Assembly: GCA_013360875.1 (NCBI GenBank)
Contig: JABWAU010000008.1
Coordinates: 1 to 57,489 of the forward strand
Origin: Anaerolineales bacterium
GTDB lineage: Bacteria > Chloroflexota > Anaerolineae > Anaerolineales > Villigracilaceae
DNA: 57,489 nucleotides
Direction of reading: 5' to 3'
The position numbers and the translations under genes are program-made. The notes under the pieces were generated by a model. It was not told the origin of the DNA. It saw only the letters and a list, made by a program, of their open reading frames with translations, and made no database searches. Below are positions 16,717 to 23,911 of the stretch, piece by piece; within the stretch, counting starts at the first letter, position 1; each line of letters begins with the position of its first letter.

Positions 16717-17226
16717 ATGGACATGAACCACACCGTTTACCTTTCCCTCGGTTCCAATCTCGGCCACCGCGCCGCGAACTTGAAACAGGCGGTTTCCATG
16801 CTCCCTCCGCAAATGAGGGTGACGGCGAAGTCGCGCGTGTATGAGACGCCTCCCTGGGGATACACCGAACAGGAACATTTCCTCAACCAGGTTGTGAAAG
16901 CCGCGACCTATCTCGAACCGGAGCCGCTGCTCAAACACCTCAAACGGCTGGAGGTGGCGCTGGGGCGCAAGGCTTCCTTCCGTTACGGTCCGCGGCTGAT
17001 TGATATTGACATCCTGTTCTACGACGACCTGGTCTTTGAATCGCCCGCGCTCACCATTCCGCATCCGCACGTTCACGAACGCGGCTTCGTGCTGATGCCC
17101 ATGATGGACATCGCGCCGGACTTCCTGCACCCGCTCCAAAAGAAAAGCATCCGCGAACTGGTTTCGATGTGCAGCACGGCCGGCATCGTCCCCTACGCGG
17201 AAAACCCAAAATCGCAGGGGGTATAA
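16717..17226 (+). CDS. folK: HPPK (2-amino-4-hydroxy-6-hydroxymethyldihydropteridine pyrophosphokinase)
   Basis: A 169-residue enzyme that transfers pyrophosphate from ATP to hydroxymethyl-dihydropterin in folate synthesis. It has the pterin-site start LSLGSNLGHRAANL, the block VYETPPWGY...FLNQVVKA, and the metal/ATP signature YGPRLIDIDILFYDD (about 90-104) with the two catalytic Asp. PHPHVHERGFVLMPMMDIAPD is the C-terminal pterin/ATP loop. The ATG at 16717 lacks a strong ribosome-binding site; an ATG at 16723 is an equal choice. folP, which acts in the next step, lies 650 bp downstream behind a SpoIIAA-like gene. Confidence 0.95.
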   Translation: MDMNHTVYLSLGSNLGHRAANLKQAVSMLPPQMRVTAKSRVYETPPWGYTEQEHFLNQVVKAATYLEPEPLLKHLKRLEVALGRKASFRYGPRLIDIDILFYDDLVFESPALTIPHPHVHERGFVLMPMMDIAPDFLHPLQKKSIRELVSMCSTAGIVPYAENPKSQGV

Positions 17227-17253
17227 TCTCATTGCTTCGCGAAATCCATCATC

Positions 17254-17285
17254 CTTTGCGTTCTTCGCGTCTGCGCGGTGAAATT
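17254..17285. repeat. TTTGCG/CTTCGCG-type intergenic repeat
   Basis: A stretch reading CTTTGCGTTCTTCGCGTCTG and on to GGTGAAATT. It matches about two-thirds of positions with the arm at 46521-46552 before gyrA, so both are likely decayed members of one repeat family. It lies between folK and the SpoIIAA-like gene. Confidence 0.4.
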
Positions 17286-17336
17286 AGTTTTTGGCAGACT
17301 CGAGGAATCCCATTCGACCTACCCGGAGGAACCGAT

Positions 17337-17759
17337 ATGACCGAGATCAAACCCCTCAACTGGACGCCCAAGCCCGGCGTGGGCATGTCCGTTGTGCGCC
17401 GCGAGGACGGCGGCATGAACCTGACCTTTACCGACCTTTCGGACGCCACGCTCAACGACTGGCGCGAATTTGCGATGGAACACCTGCTCGGCGCAGACCG
17501 CCGCACGCGCAACCTGTATGATCTGCGCGCCGTGCAGGAAATCCCCGAAAAGGCGATCAGGATGGCGGTGGAGGCGAACAGCGACCCCTCGGCGAGAAAC
17601 ATCCGCGTCGCGGTGGTGGTTGCCAATGAGAAGGTTGCGAACGCCGTGCGCGAAGTGGGCGCGCTCGCGCTGGCTGGCACCGCCTCTGCCATGAAGATCT
17701 TCACCGACATGGACGAAGCCGAAGCCTGGCTGTCGCGTCCGCTGGATCAGATTCCATAA
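17337..17759 (+). CDS. SpoIIAA/STAS-like protein
   Basis: A 140-residue soluble protein with alternating strands and helices. Segments are GMSVVRREDGGMNLTFTDLS, TRNLYDLRAVQEIPEKAIRMAV, IRVAVVVANEKVANAVREVGALAL and MKIFTDMDEAEAWLSR. The DLR after a beta strand, the V-A-V-V-V strand and the ending DEAEAWL are typical of the SpoIIAA-like (CRAL-TRIO/STAS-type) family. There is no obvious phosphorylatable Ser motif. AGGAAC lies 6-9 nt before the ATG. The function is unknown. Its position between folK and folP may be incidental, since repeats fill both flanks. Confidence 0.6.
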   Translation: MTEIKPLNWTPKPGVGMSVVRREDGGMNLTFTDLSDATLNDWREFAMEHLLGADRRTRNLYDLRAVQEIPEKAIRMAVEANSDPSARNIRVAVVVANEKVANAVREVGALALAGTASAMKIFTDMDEAEAWLSRPLDQIP

Positions 17760-17783
17760 CTTTCCGCCATGGCGAGGGCTGTT

Positions 17784-17824
17784 GGTCGAGTAGGGCGAGC
17801 GGTTTTCCCGCCCGTATCGAGACC
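17784..17824. repeat. GGTCGAGTAG...ATCGAGACC repeat, copy 2
   Basis: GGTCGAGTAGGGCGAGCGG (17784-17802) faces CCCGCCCGTATCGAGACC (17807-17824), an imperfect hairpin. It shares both end motifs with the copy at 12586-12634. It lies between the SpoIIAA-like gene and folP. Confidence 0.6.
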
Positions 17825-17855
17825 CAGCCCGAAGCAATTATCGTTATGGTCACAG

Positions 17856-17879
17856 GTAAACAGGTACACACGCAGACAC
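17856..17879. repeat. 24-bp repeat GTAAACAGG..., copy 1
   Basis: The 24 bases from 17856 to 17879 (beginning GTAAACAGGTACACACGCAG) are identical to 23847-23870. Here the repeat ends at the base just before the folP GTG start, so it forms the translation start region of folP. Confidence 0.8.
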
Positions 17880-18764
17880 GTGAAGACCAAATTCGATTCC
17901 CTGCGCGTTGGCAATCGTGAGTTCGTCTGGGGTTCACGCACGTATGTGATGGGCATCCTCAACGTCACGCCGGATTCCTTTTCGGGCGATGGGCTGATCG
18001 TCCACGACAACGGCGTCGAACGGTCCGCGCGACAGGCGGAGTATTTCCTCAAACACGGCGCGGACATTCTCGATGTGGGCGGCGAATCGACGCGTCCCGG
18101 CTCGCAGCCCGTCTCTGCGGAGGAGGAAATGGAGCGCGTCCTCCCCGTCATTCGAGCCATCGCAAAGGAATTCCCCGATGCGGTCATTTCGATTGATACC
18201 TATAAAGCCAAAGTCGCCGAGGAGGCGTTCAAGGCGGGCGCGCAGATTCTCAACGACGTGTGGGCGCTTCGCGCGGACCTGGAACTTGCCTCGGTTGCCG
18301 CGGCGTTTCGCGTCCCTGTGACCTTGATGCACAACCGCTCCAATCCCGCCAGCGTGGAGGTGCGCGAGCGCTTGGGCAACGCGTACATCGGGTCGGAATA
18401 CGAAAACCTGATCGAGGACGTGAAACGCGAACTGCTCGCCAGCGTGGAGATCGCCAGAAAAGCCGGGGTCGAGGAAAGGCATATTATCCTCGATCCAGGC
18501 ATCGGTTTTGGAAAGACGCGTGAACATAATCTCGAGTTGATCAACCGCCTTGACGAGATCCGCGCCCTGGGGTATCCCGTGCTGTTGGGTCCGTCCAGAA
18601 AATCGTTCATCGGCTTCACCCTCGACCTGCCCGCCGACCAGAGAGTCGAAGGCACGGCCGCAGCCATTGCGGTGGGCATTACGCGCGGCGCGGACATTGT
18701 GAGGGTGCACGACGTGAAGGAAATGTCGCGCGTGGCAAGGATGACGGACGCGCTGGTAAGATGA
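17880..18764 (+). CDS. folP: Dihydropteroate synthase
   Basis: A TIM-barrel enzyme of about 294 residues that joins hydroxymethyl-dihydropterin pyrophosphate to p-aminobenzoate; it is the sulfonamide target. Motifs are MGILNVTPDSFSGDGL (about 24-39), DVGGESTRPGS (about 62-72), DTYKAKVAEEAFKAGA, ILNDVWAL, HIILDPGIGFGKT and GPSRKSFIG. The start is uncertain. GTG at 17880 gives a normal N-terminus but directly abuts a dispersed repeat and has no ribosome-binding site; an open frame runs back to 17769 through repeats. It follows folK and the SpoIIAA-like gene. Confidence 0.94.
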   Translation: MKTKFDSLRVGNREFVWGSRTYVMGILNVTPDSFSGDGLIVHDNGVERSARQAEYFLKHGADILDVGGESTRPGSQPVSAEEEMERVLPVIRAIAKEFPDAVISIDTYKAKVAEEAFKAGAQILNDVWALRADLELASVAAAFRVPVTLMHNRSNPASVEVRERLGNAYIGSEYENLIEDVKRELLASVEIARKAGVEERHIILDPGIGFGKTREHNLELINRLDEIRALGYPVLLGPSRKSFIGFTLDLPADQRVEGTAAAIAVGITRGADIVRVHDVKEMSRVARMTDALVR

Positions 18765-18769
18765 TATGT

Positions 18770-18824
18770 ACCGCGACATTTTTGTCGCATGCTGCCTTGT
18801 GTAGTGCGACATAAATGTCGCGGT
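18770..18824. repeat. Nested GCGACAT inverted repeat
   Basis: ACCGCGACATTT (18770-18781) faces AAATGTCGCGGT (18813-18824), and the inner parts TTGTCGCA and TGCGACA also pair. Each arm is itself palindromic (GCGAC...GTCGC), so the DNA can fold as one long hairpin or two small ones. It fills the gap between folP and the zinc-ribbon gene. Confidence 0.65.
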
Positions 18825-18840
18825 GCCTAAACGCAGAATC

Positions 18841-20181
18841 ATGTTCAACGACTACAGCAGGGAACTCTTGCGAACGGGCATCATCGAAGCGAAGGCGGGA
18901 TACAAACAATCCGCACAGCGTTACCTCGACCGCGCCATCTATTCGAGCAACGATCACGAAGAACTTGCCGAGGCGTGGTATTGGATGAGCCAGGTGGTTG
19001 ACGACCCGGCTGAAAAGCGCAGGGCGGTCGAGAATTGCCTGGCGCACAACCTCCATCACGCGCGTGCGCGCAGAATGCTGGCGATCCTGGACGGCAAACT
19101 CCGCGAAAACGAAATCGTCAACCCCGATCAACTTCCGCCCGCGCCCGAAGGCTTGCGCGCCGCCGACGCGCAGAGGTTCATGTGTCCCAAATGCGGCGGA
19201 CGGATGACCTTCGCGCCCGACGGTCAATCGCTGGTATGCGAATATTGCACGCGCACGCATGCGTTGGGGTTCGCCTCCAGACCCGCCGGCGAAAAGGATT
19301 TCATCACCGTCATGGCAACCGCCCGCGGGCACGGCAAGCCGCTCAACGAACAGGTTTTTCACTGCGAAGGCTGCGGATGCGAATTCATCCTGCCACCGAG
19401 TCAGATTTCAGCCGCCTGCGTGTATTGCGGTTCCCCGCACGTGGTGAACTGGGAATCGGAGGAACAACTGCTCGCCCCCGACGGAGTCCTTCCGCACAAG
19501 TTCGGTCAGAGGCAGGCGGTCAAACTGCTGGTCAATTGGGTGGAGGGCGGCAACATCAAGCCCGAGAAGCGGGTCGAGATGCCGCGCGGACTTTACCTCC
19601 CGTTGTGGACGTTCGACATCGGCGGCGTGATCGAATACACGGGCGAAACCTGCGAAAGCAGTTATGACGACGACAATGCGATCGCGTTGATCGGCTCCGG
19701 CAAACGGGGGCAGGTGAAAAGGATTTCGGACTCCTATCCTGTTCTGGTGGACGACCTGCCGATTCCCGCGTCCCGCAAACTGTCCGCTGTATTCCTAAGG
19801 CTGATCCCCACCTTCGACTTGAGATCCGCCCAACCCTACGACCCGCGCTTCCTTGCGAACTGGCCCGCCGAAGTCTACGACATTCCCCTCGCCGAGGCTT
19901 CGCTCGACGCGCGCGGCCGGGCATACGCGCGCTACAAAAACGACCTGCCCAACCTCCTGCCCGAAACGCGCATCCTGGGTTCCTCTTCCGCAGGGATGGC
20001 AATCGAATCGTTCAAACTCCTCCTGCTCCCCGTGTGGATGACCGAACTTCCCTTCGGTGGACGGGAACATCTGGTGTTGATCAACGGGCAGAACGGCGCG
20101 GTCGCGAGCGATCTCTCGGAGAAAAAGGCAAAGACCGGCGGACTGATGGAATGGTTGAAGGACTTGACGGGAGAGGGTTGA
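18841..20181 (+). CDS. Zinc-ribbon protein with TPR-like N-terminus, function unknown
   Basis: A 446-residue soluble protein in three parts. Residues 1-85 are helical and TPR-like (IEAKAGYKQSAQRYLDRAIY, ELAEAWYWMSQVVDDPAEKR). Residues 110-200 hold two zinc-ribbon pairs: CPKCGG with CEYC, and CEGCGCEF with CVYCGS. The C-terminal 240 residues are beta-rich with conserved aromatic segments (MPRGLYLPLWTFDIGG, ESFKLLLLPVWMTELPFGG). The pattern of ribbon, then ribbon, then 'PLWTF...YTGE...' core is seen in uncharacterised bacterial proteins often labelled primosomal N'-like or TFIIB-type, without proof. A GTG at 18823 is an alternative start inside the repeat. A terminator follows at 20210. Confidence 0.65.
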   Translation: MFNDYSRELLRTGIIEAKAGYKQSAQRYLDRAIYSSNDHEELAEAWYWMSQVVDDPAEKRRAVENCLAHNLHHARARRMLAILDGKLRENEIVNPDQLPPAPEGLRAADAQRFMCPKCGGRMTFAPDGQSLVCEYCTRTHALGFASRPAGEKDFITVMATARGHGKPLNEQVFHCEGCGCEFILPPSQISAACVYCGSPHVVNWESEEQLLAPDGVLPHKFGQRQAVKLLVNWVEGGNIKPEKRVEMPRGLYLPLWTFDIGGVIEYTGETCESSYDDDNAIALIGSGKRGQVKRISDSYPVLVDDLPIPASRKLSAVFLRLIPTFDLRSAQPYDPRFLANWPAEVYDIPLAEASLDARGRAYARYKNDLPNLLPETRILGSSSAGMAIESFKLLLLPVWMTELPFGGREHLVLINGQNGAVASDLSEKKAKTGGLMEWLKDLTGEG

Positions 20182-20209
20182 GGGGGATGGGTAAGTAGGT
20201 AGACAGGCA

Positions 20210-20241
20210 AAAACTTCCGAGGCGAATCTCTCGGAAGTTTT
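20210..20241. terminator. Bidirectional intrinsic terminator
   Basis: AAAACTTCCGAG (20210-20221) pairs with CTCGGAAGTTTT (20230-20241), with an 8-nt loop. It has T-runs on the plus strand and, by symmetry, on the minus strand. It separates the zinc-ribbon gene from the converging restriction endonuclease gene. Confidence 0.75.
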
Positions 20242-20244
20242 GAT

Positions 20245-21069
20245 TCAAAACGATGTCTGAAACACAACAAACCAGCCGTTCAGGGGATGTTTCAGGGAAA
20301 AGACCTTGAACTTCTTCATTTTGTTTTTTCCCATTACGCTTTCCATTCTACGGATGATCTGTTCTTTTTCCTCTTTGCTGTGGTAAGGGGTCACGAAATT
20401 CAGGGAATCATCCACGAGTTCGGGATATTGCTTTGGATTCAGGATATTCCCCTCCGGCTTCACTTCGGTCATAACCCTGAATCTCAATTTCACAGCCGCT
20501 TTGTCCACGCTTCTGACGCGGCTGAAATCCTCCTGCTCCGAAAAGACGGATTCCAGTTTTTCCCTATCCTCATCAGAAATATTCGAACCTGCCAGTTTTT
20601 CGCCCAACACCTGCGCGAACGACTGGCGGATCAACTCTTTCACCTCGAGGGTCTCGAAGAAACTCCCATGCGTCAGGCAGATTTTTTGATGCCCGGCTTT
20701 GCGTCCGCGAACCAGATAATACACGTCGCGTTCCTCGAGGGAAAAGACATCGTCGCCGGCGTCTTTCATTTGCAGGAACGTAGTGCTGTTTTCAGAAGAA
20801 ATGATCTTGTAAATGTTTTTCTTCCCCATTGGGATGGTTGAAATGAACGAAGAGACGTTATAGACCTTGCTATCCTTCAATTCGATAAGTTCTCCGCCGG
20901 TAAACATCGAGCGGTCTTTATTCAGTTTAATCGCCAGGTCCGGAAAGACACCTTTGTTCTTGCAGGAAAGCATGGAGGCATCGAAAGCGAATTCATCCAG
21001 TTTTCCAATCCTGGATAATACGTCCTTGTTGAGGGCAAGATGTTTCCAGAAATGAAATATGGAATACAT
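20245..21069 (-). CDS. Putative type II restriction endonuclease (PD-(D/E)XK)
   Basis: A 274-residue protein directly downstream of a DNA methyltransferase. It contains PD (43-44) followed at 60-65 by ELIELK, a PD...ExK arrangement with candidate residues Asp44, Glu63 and Lys65 on adjacent strands. The following segment DSKVYNVSSFISTIPMGKKN resembles the region after the active site in several type II enzymes. The C-terminal part (VMTEVKPEGNILNPKQYPE) is basic and may contact DNA. The ATG lies only 3 nt after the methyltransferase stop codon, so the two are translationally close. The whole pair has visibly lower G+C and different codon use than its neighbours, which suggests recent transfer. 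The recognition site cannot be read from sequence. Confidence 0.72.
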   Translation of the reverse strand: MYSIFHFWKHLALNKDVLSRIGKLDEFAFDASMLSCKNKGVFPDLAIKLNKDRSMFTGGELIELKDSKVYNVSSFISTIPMGKKNIYKIISSENSTTFLQMKDAGDDVFSLEERDVYYLVRGRKAGHQKICLTHGSFFETLEVKELIRQSFAQVLGEKLAGSNISDEDREKLESVFSEQEDFSRVRSVDKAAVKLRFRVMTEVKPEGNILNPKQYPELVDDSLNFVTPYHSKEEKEQIIRRMESVMGKNKMKKFKVFSLKHPLNGWFVVFQTSF

Positions 21070-21072
21070 GCT

Positions 21073-21957
21073 TCATCCAAAGAGGGATGGTTGCTTCGAT
21101 TTTGTTTTGGCGGGCAACTTCATCGAGGGTTTGACGCCCCAAATTTCATTCAGGTTCTCCGTGTAAATGTAATCCTCATAATATTTTTCGACAGAATCGG
21201 CATCACGGATCTCTGCGATCCGTTCGCGGATCAGGTTCGAGTTTTTAGGATCAATCTCGATTCCAATGCTGTTCCTTCCAAGTTGATGGGCAGTAACAAG
21301 CGTTGTGCCTGTCCCTGCGAACGGATCGAGTACTGTATCGCCAACCTGGGATGATGATAGTATGATCCGCAACAACAATGCAATCGGGGATTGCTGTTTA
21401 TGAAATCGCTCACCGTTTTTGTCGCGTATTGCTTCATCCCCGGCAAAGTAGCCTGATGTTAATTCGCGAATGTCATCCCAAATATCGGTGACATAGATAC
21501 CATTCTCGCGTTCAAATTTGTAATTGGCAGGCAGAGGCGGAGAAATCCGCAGACGATTGAATACACGTGCCCGTTCCCCCTTGGTGGCGTAGGCTAATAT
21601 CTGGTAGTGTTTTCCGTATTTACTGACAACAGGAACGGCGGATGTCTTCTTTTTCCAAATAATTAAATTCTGCAATGTCCAACCGGATTCTCTCAATGTG
21701 CGAAGAACATCTTCTGTATTTTTCTCTCGTTGCATAAAATAGATCGCCCCGCCACTTGATGTAACATCGAATACTTTCTGACAGACATTCTGCATCATTC
21801 CCCAATACATCTCTGGGGACAGATTGTCGTTGTGATGTGCATAATCCTTGTTTTGATTGAAAGGAGGATCAAGGAAAGTTAAATCAACATTTCCTGAAAA
21901 GCGTTGGCTGTCCAGTTGTGCCAAACAATCGCCGGTAATGATCTTGTACTCGGTCAT
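21073..21957 (-). CDS. Site-specific DNA methyltransferase (modification partner, beta class)
   Basis: A 294-residue DNA amino-methyltransferase. Motif IV TFLDPPFNQNKDY (27-39) comes first, and motif I DPFAGTGTT (about 211-219) near the C-terminus. This order marks the beta class (N6-adenine or N4-cytosine). The middle holds YFMQREKNTEDVL and LIIWKKKTSAVP. HKQQSPIALLLRIILSSSQ precedes motif I. DPPF rather than DPPY leaves the target base open. A promoter with TTGTTG-17-TATACT lies 23 nt upstream, and AAGGA precedes the ATG. It is first in a two-gene operon with the endonuclease gene, in the usual order that protects the host DNA. Confidence 0.9.
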   Translation of the reverse strand: MTEYKIITGDCLAQLDSQRFSGNVDLTFLDPPFNQNKDYAHHNDNLSPEMYWGMMQNVCQKVFDVTSSGGAIYFMQREKNTEDVLRTLRESGWTLQNLIIWKKKTSAVPVVSKYGKHYQILAYATKGERARVFNRLRISPPLPANYKFERENGIYVTDIWDDIRELTSGYFAGDEAIRDKNGERFHKQQSPIALLLRIILSSSQVGDTVLDPFAGTGTTLVTAHQLGRNSIGIEIDPKNSNLIRERIAEIRDADSVEKYYEDYIYTENLNEIWGVKPSMKLPAKTKSKQPSLFG

Positions 21958-21979
21958 CTGGTGTCCTTTTAGTAAAGGC

Positions 21980-22008
21980 AGTATACAGCAACTTCAGTCG
22001 GTCAACAA
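21980..22008 (-). promoter_or_regulatory. Promoter of the restriction-modification operon
   Basis: On the minus strand TTGTTG (22008-22003) is followed after 17 nt by TATACT (21985-21980), 23 nt before the methyltransferase ATG. Small hairpins (CTCGC...GCGAG at 22015-22030; GTCGC...GCGAC at about 22034-22050) lie just upstream and may end btuD transcription. Confidence 0.6.
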
Positions 22009-22072
22009 GATTTCCTCGCAAACACGCGAGTGTGTCGCACCCAAAAGCGACAAGAGCAGGTGTATCACACCT

Positions 22073-22846
22073 TCATCCCTTCGCCTCCGGCAGCACCAGC
22101 GGCACATCCAAAAACGGATGCGGAATCACCTGCACGGGCAGGCAGTAGGCTTCGGCGATTAGTTCTGGTCGCAGCACTTCCTTCGGTTTGCCCATCGCTT
22201 TGATGCTCCCCGCCACCATGAGCGCGATGCGGTCTGCGTAATGCGCGGCGAGGTTGAGGTCGTGGAGCGCGATCAGCACGGCGAGGTTGTCCCTATGTGC
22301 CAGGTCGGTGACCAGTTCCAGCAGGCTGACCTGATATTGCAGATCGAGATGCGCGGTCGGTTCATCAAGCAACAGAATCGGCGTGGATTGGCACAGGGCG
22401 CGCGCCAGCAGGACGCGCTGCTGTTCCCCGCCGGAAAGTTCGCCCACGCGCCGCTCCGCAAGGTGGAGCGCGTTTACCCGCTCCAATGATTGCCGCGCGG
22501 TTTCCTCGTCCTTTTCGGATACCTGACCCAGAAATCCGAGGTAGGGTGTGCGGCCGAGAATGACGGTTTCCCATACGGTAAACGCGGGGGGCAGCGCAAC
22601 GGCTTGCGGAACCGTGGCAATGTACTTTGCGCGTTGGATCGGTGAAAGAGCCGCGAAGTCGTAGCCATTCGTGCGGACGTGACCGGCGTAGTGAATCACT
22701 CCGCTCGCAGCGCGGATCAACGTGGATTTGCCCGCGCCGTTCGGTCCGATCAGCGCGAGGATTTCCCCGCTCGCCACATCGAGGGAAACCTGATGCAGAA
22801 TTTGGCGCGAACCATAGGAGACGGAGAGGGATTGTATTTTCAACAT
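22073..22846 (-). CDS. btuD: Vitamin B12 ABC transporter, ATP-binding protein
   Basis: A 257-residue ATPase of a BtuCD/FecCD-type importer. Walker A is GPNGAGKST (34-42), the signature LSGGEQQRVLLARAL (about 135), Walker B PILLLDEPTAHLDL (about 155) and the H-loop LIALHDLNLAAHYAD (about 190). The family also serves siderophore and heme uptake. B12 is inferred from the cobalamin riboswitch in front of the operon. Its start codon abuts the btuC stop directly. Two small hairpins follow the gene. Confidence 0.88.
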   Translation of the reverse strand: MLKIQSLSVSYGSRQILHQVSLDVASGEILALIGPNGAGKSTLIRAASGVIHYAGHVRTNGYDFAALSPIQRAKYIATVPQAVALPPAFTVWETVILGRTPYLGFLGQVSEKDEETARQSLERVNALHLAERRVGELSGGEQQRVLLARALCQSTPILLLDEPTAHLDLQYQVSLLELVTDLAHRDNLAVLIALHDLNLAAHYADRIALMVAGSIKAMGKPKEVLRPELIAEAYCLPVQVIPHPFLDVPLVLPEAKG

Positions 22847-23839
22847 TTACCAAAATCCTTGATTCTTGGAACGCCTCAACACCCAAAGAAAGAACGGCGC
22901 GCCTGCCAGCGCGGTGATGATGCCGACGGGGATCTCCTGCGGGGCGATGAGGATACGCGCGAGGATATCGGAGATCAATAACGCGGTCGCGCCGCCGAGA
23001 ACGCTGAGGGGAAGCAAACGCCTGTAATCGGGACCAAACCAAAGCCGGATGAGATGCGGAACGATGAGTCCGACAAAGCCGATGATGCCGGAGAAAGCCA
23101 CAGCGGAGGCGGTCGTCAAAGAGGAGGCAATCAACAGAATCCGCTTTGCGCGGGAAACGTTCAATCCGAGTTGCTGCGCCTGGTCGTCGCCGAATTGCAG
23201 AAGGTTGAGCGCGTGTCCGCTGAAGATCAATATGCCAAGACCGACGAGGAGATAAGGAAGCATCGCAAGGATGGCGGTCCAGTTGTTTTGCGTCGCGCCG
23301 CCCAGCAGCCAGCCGAGCGCGCGGCGGACCTCGCTGGTGGAACGGATCATCAGAAACGACGTGAGCGACGTGGCAAATGATGAGAAGGCAACGCCCGCGA
23401 GGATGAGGTTCGTGGTTGGTATGGTCTGCCCGACGCGCGCGAGCGTGTACACAATGAAGACCGTGAGCAGCGCGGCGAGGAACGCCGCCATGGGGATCGC
23501 CATCAGCCCCCAGAACGAATAGGGCCATTCGATGGACATGGCAATGACCGCGCCCAGCCCCGCGCCGGAGGCGATGCCGATGAGGAACGGGTCGGCGAGC
23601 GGGTTGCGGAACAGTCCCTGATACGTCGCGCCGCTTCCGCCCAACGCCGCGCCTGTGAGCGCGATGAGGACCGTGCGCGGCAGACGGATCTTCCACAGGA
23701 TGGAGGTTGCGGTTTCGCTGCCATTGCCGAACAGGACATTCCAGAGTTCCCTGGGGGAGATGAATACGGAACCGATCGCCAGGCTGAGGAGCAGGGCGAG
23801 GAAGAGGAGGAGGAAGGGAAAAAAGTATGCGCGATTCAT
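22847..23839 (-). CDS. btuC: Vitamin B12 ABC transporter, permease
   Basis: A 330-residue polytopic inner-membrane permease of the BtuC/FecD family with about ten helices. Conserved segments are WKIRLPRTVLIALTGAALGGSGATYQGLFRNPLADP (about 50-85) and VAFSGIIGFVGLIVPHLIR (about 235-255), which is the cytoplasmic loop contacting the ATPase. ATG at 23839 (MNRAYFFP) is chosen over an upstream frame because the upstream part runs through the 23847-23899 palindrome. There is no clear ribosome-binding site, so translation may be coupled or leader-dependent. Confidence 0.88.
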   Translation of the reverse strand: MNRAYFFPFLLLFLALLLSLAIGSVFISPRELWNVLFGNGSETATSILWKIRLPRTVLIALTGAALGGSGATYQGLFRNPLADPFLIGIASGAGLGAVIAMSIEWPYSFWGLMAIPMAAFLAALLTVFIVYTLARVGQTIPTTNLILAGVAFSSFATSLTSFLMIRSTSEVRRALGWLLGGATQNNWTAILAMLPYLLVGLGILIFSGHALNLLQFGDDQAQQLGLNVSRAKRILLIASSLTTASAVAFSGIIGFVGLIVPHLIRLWFGPDYRRLLPLSVLGGATALLISDILARILIAPQEIPVGIITALAGAPFFLWVLRRSKNQGFW

Positions 23840-23846
23840 GATTGAT

Positions 23847-23899
23847 GTAAACAGGTACACACGCAGACACATACACACGGAACCTGTGTACCTGTTTAC
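23847..23899. repeat. Perfect 15-bp inverted repeat in the btuF-btuC gap, 24-bp repeat copy 2
   Basis: GTAAACAGGTACACA (23847-23861) faces TGTGTACCTGTTTAC (23885-23899). The first 24 bases are identical to 17856-17879 upstream of folP. It fills the 72-bp space between btuF and btuC and would form a strong hairpin in the mRNA, possibly lowering btuC expression relative to btuF. Confidence 0.8.
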
Positions 23900-23911
23900 T
23901 TGTGTACGGGT

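Noticed and set aside
22365-23876. Long minus-strand open frame (503 codons) in another frame of btuC/btuD
   Set aside because: Its Arg/His-rich sequence has no motif, while the btuC and btuD frames are highly conserved.
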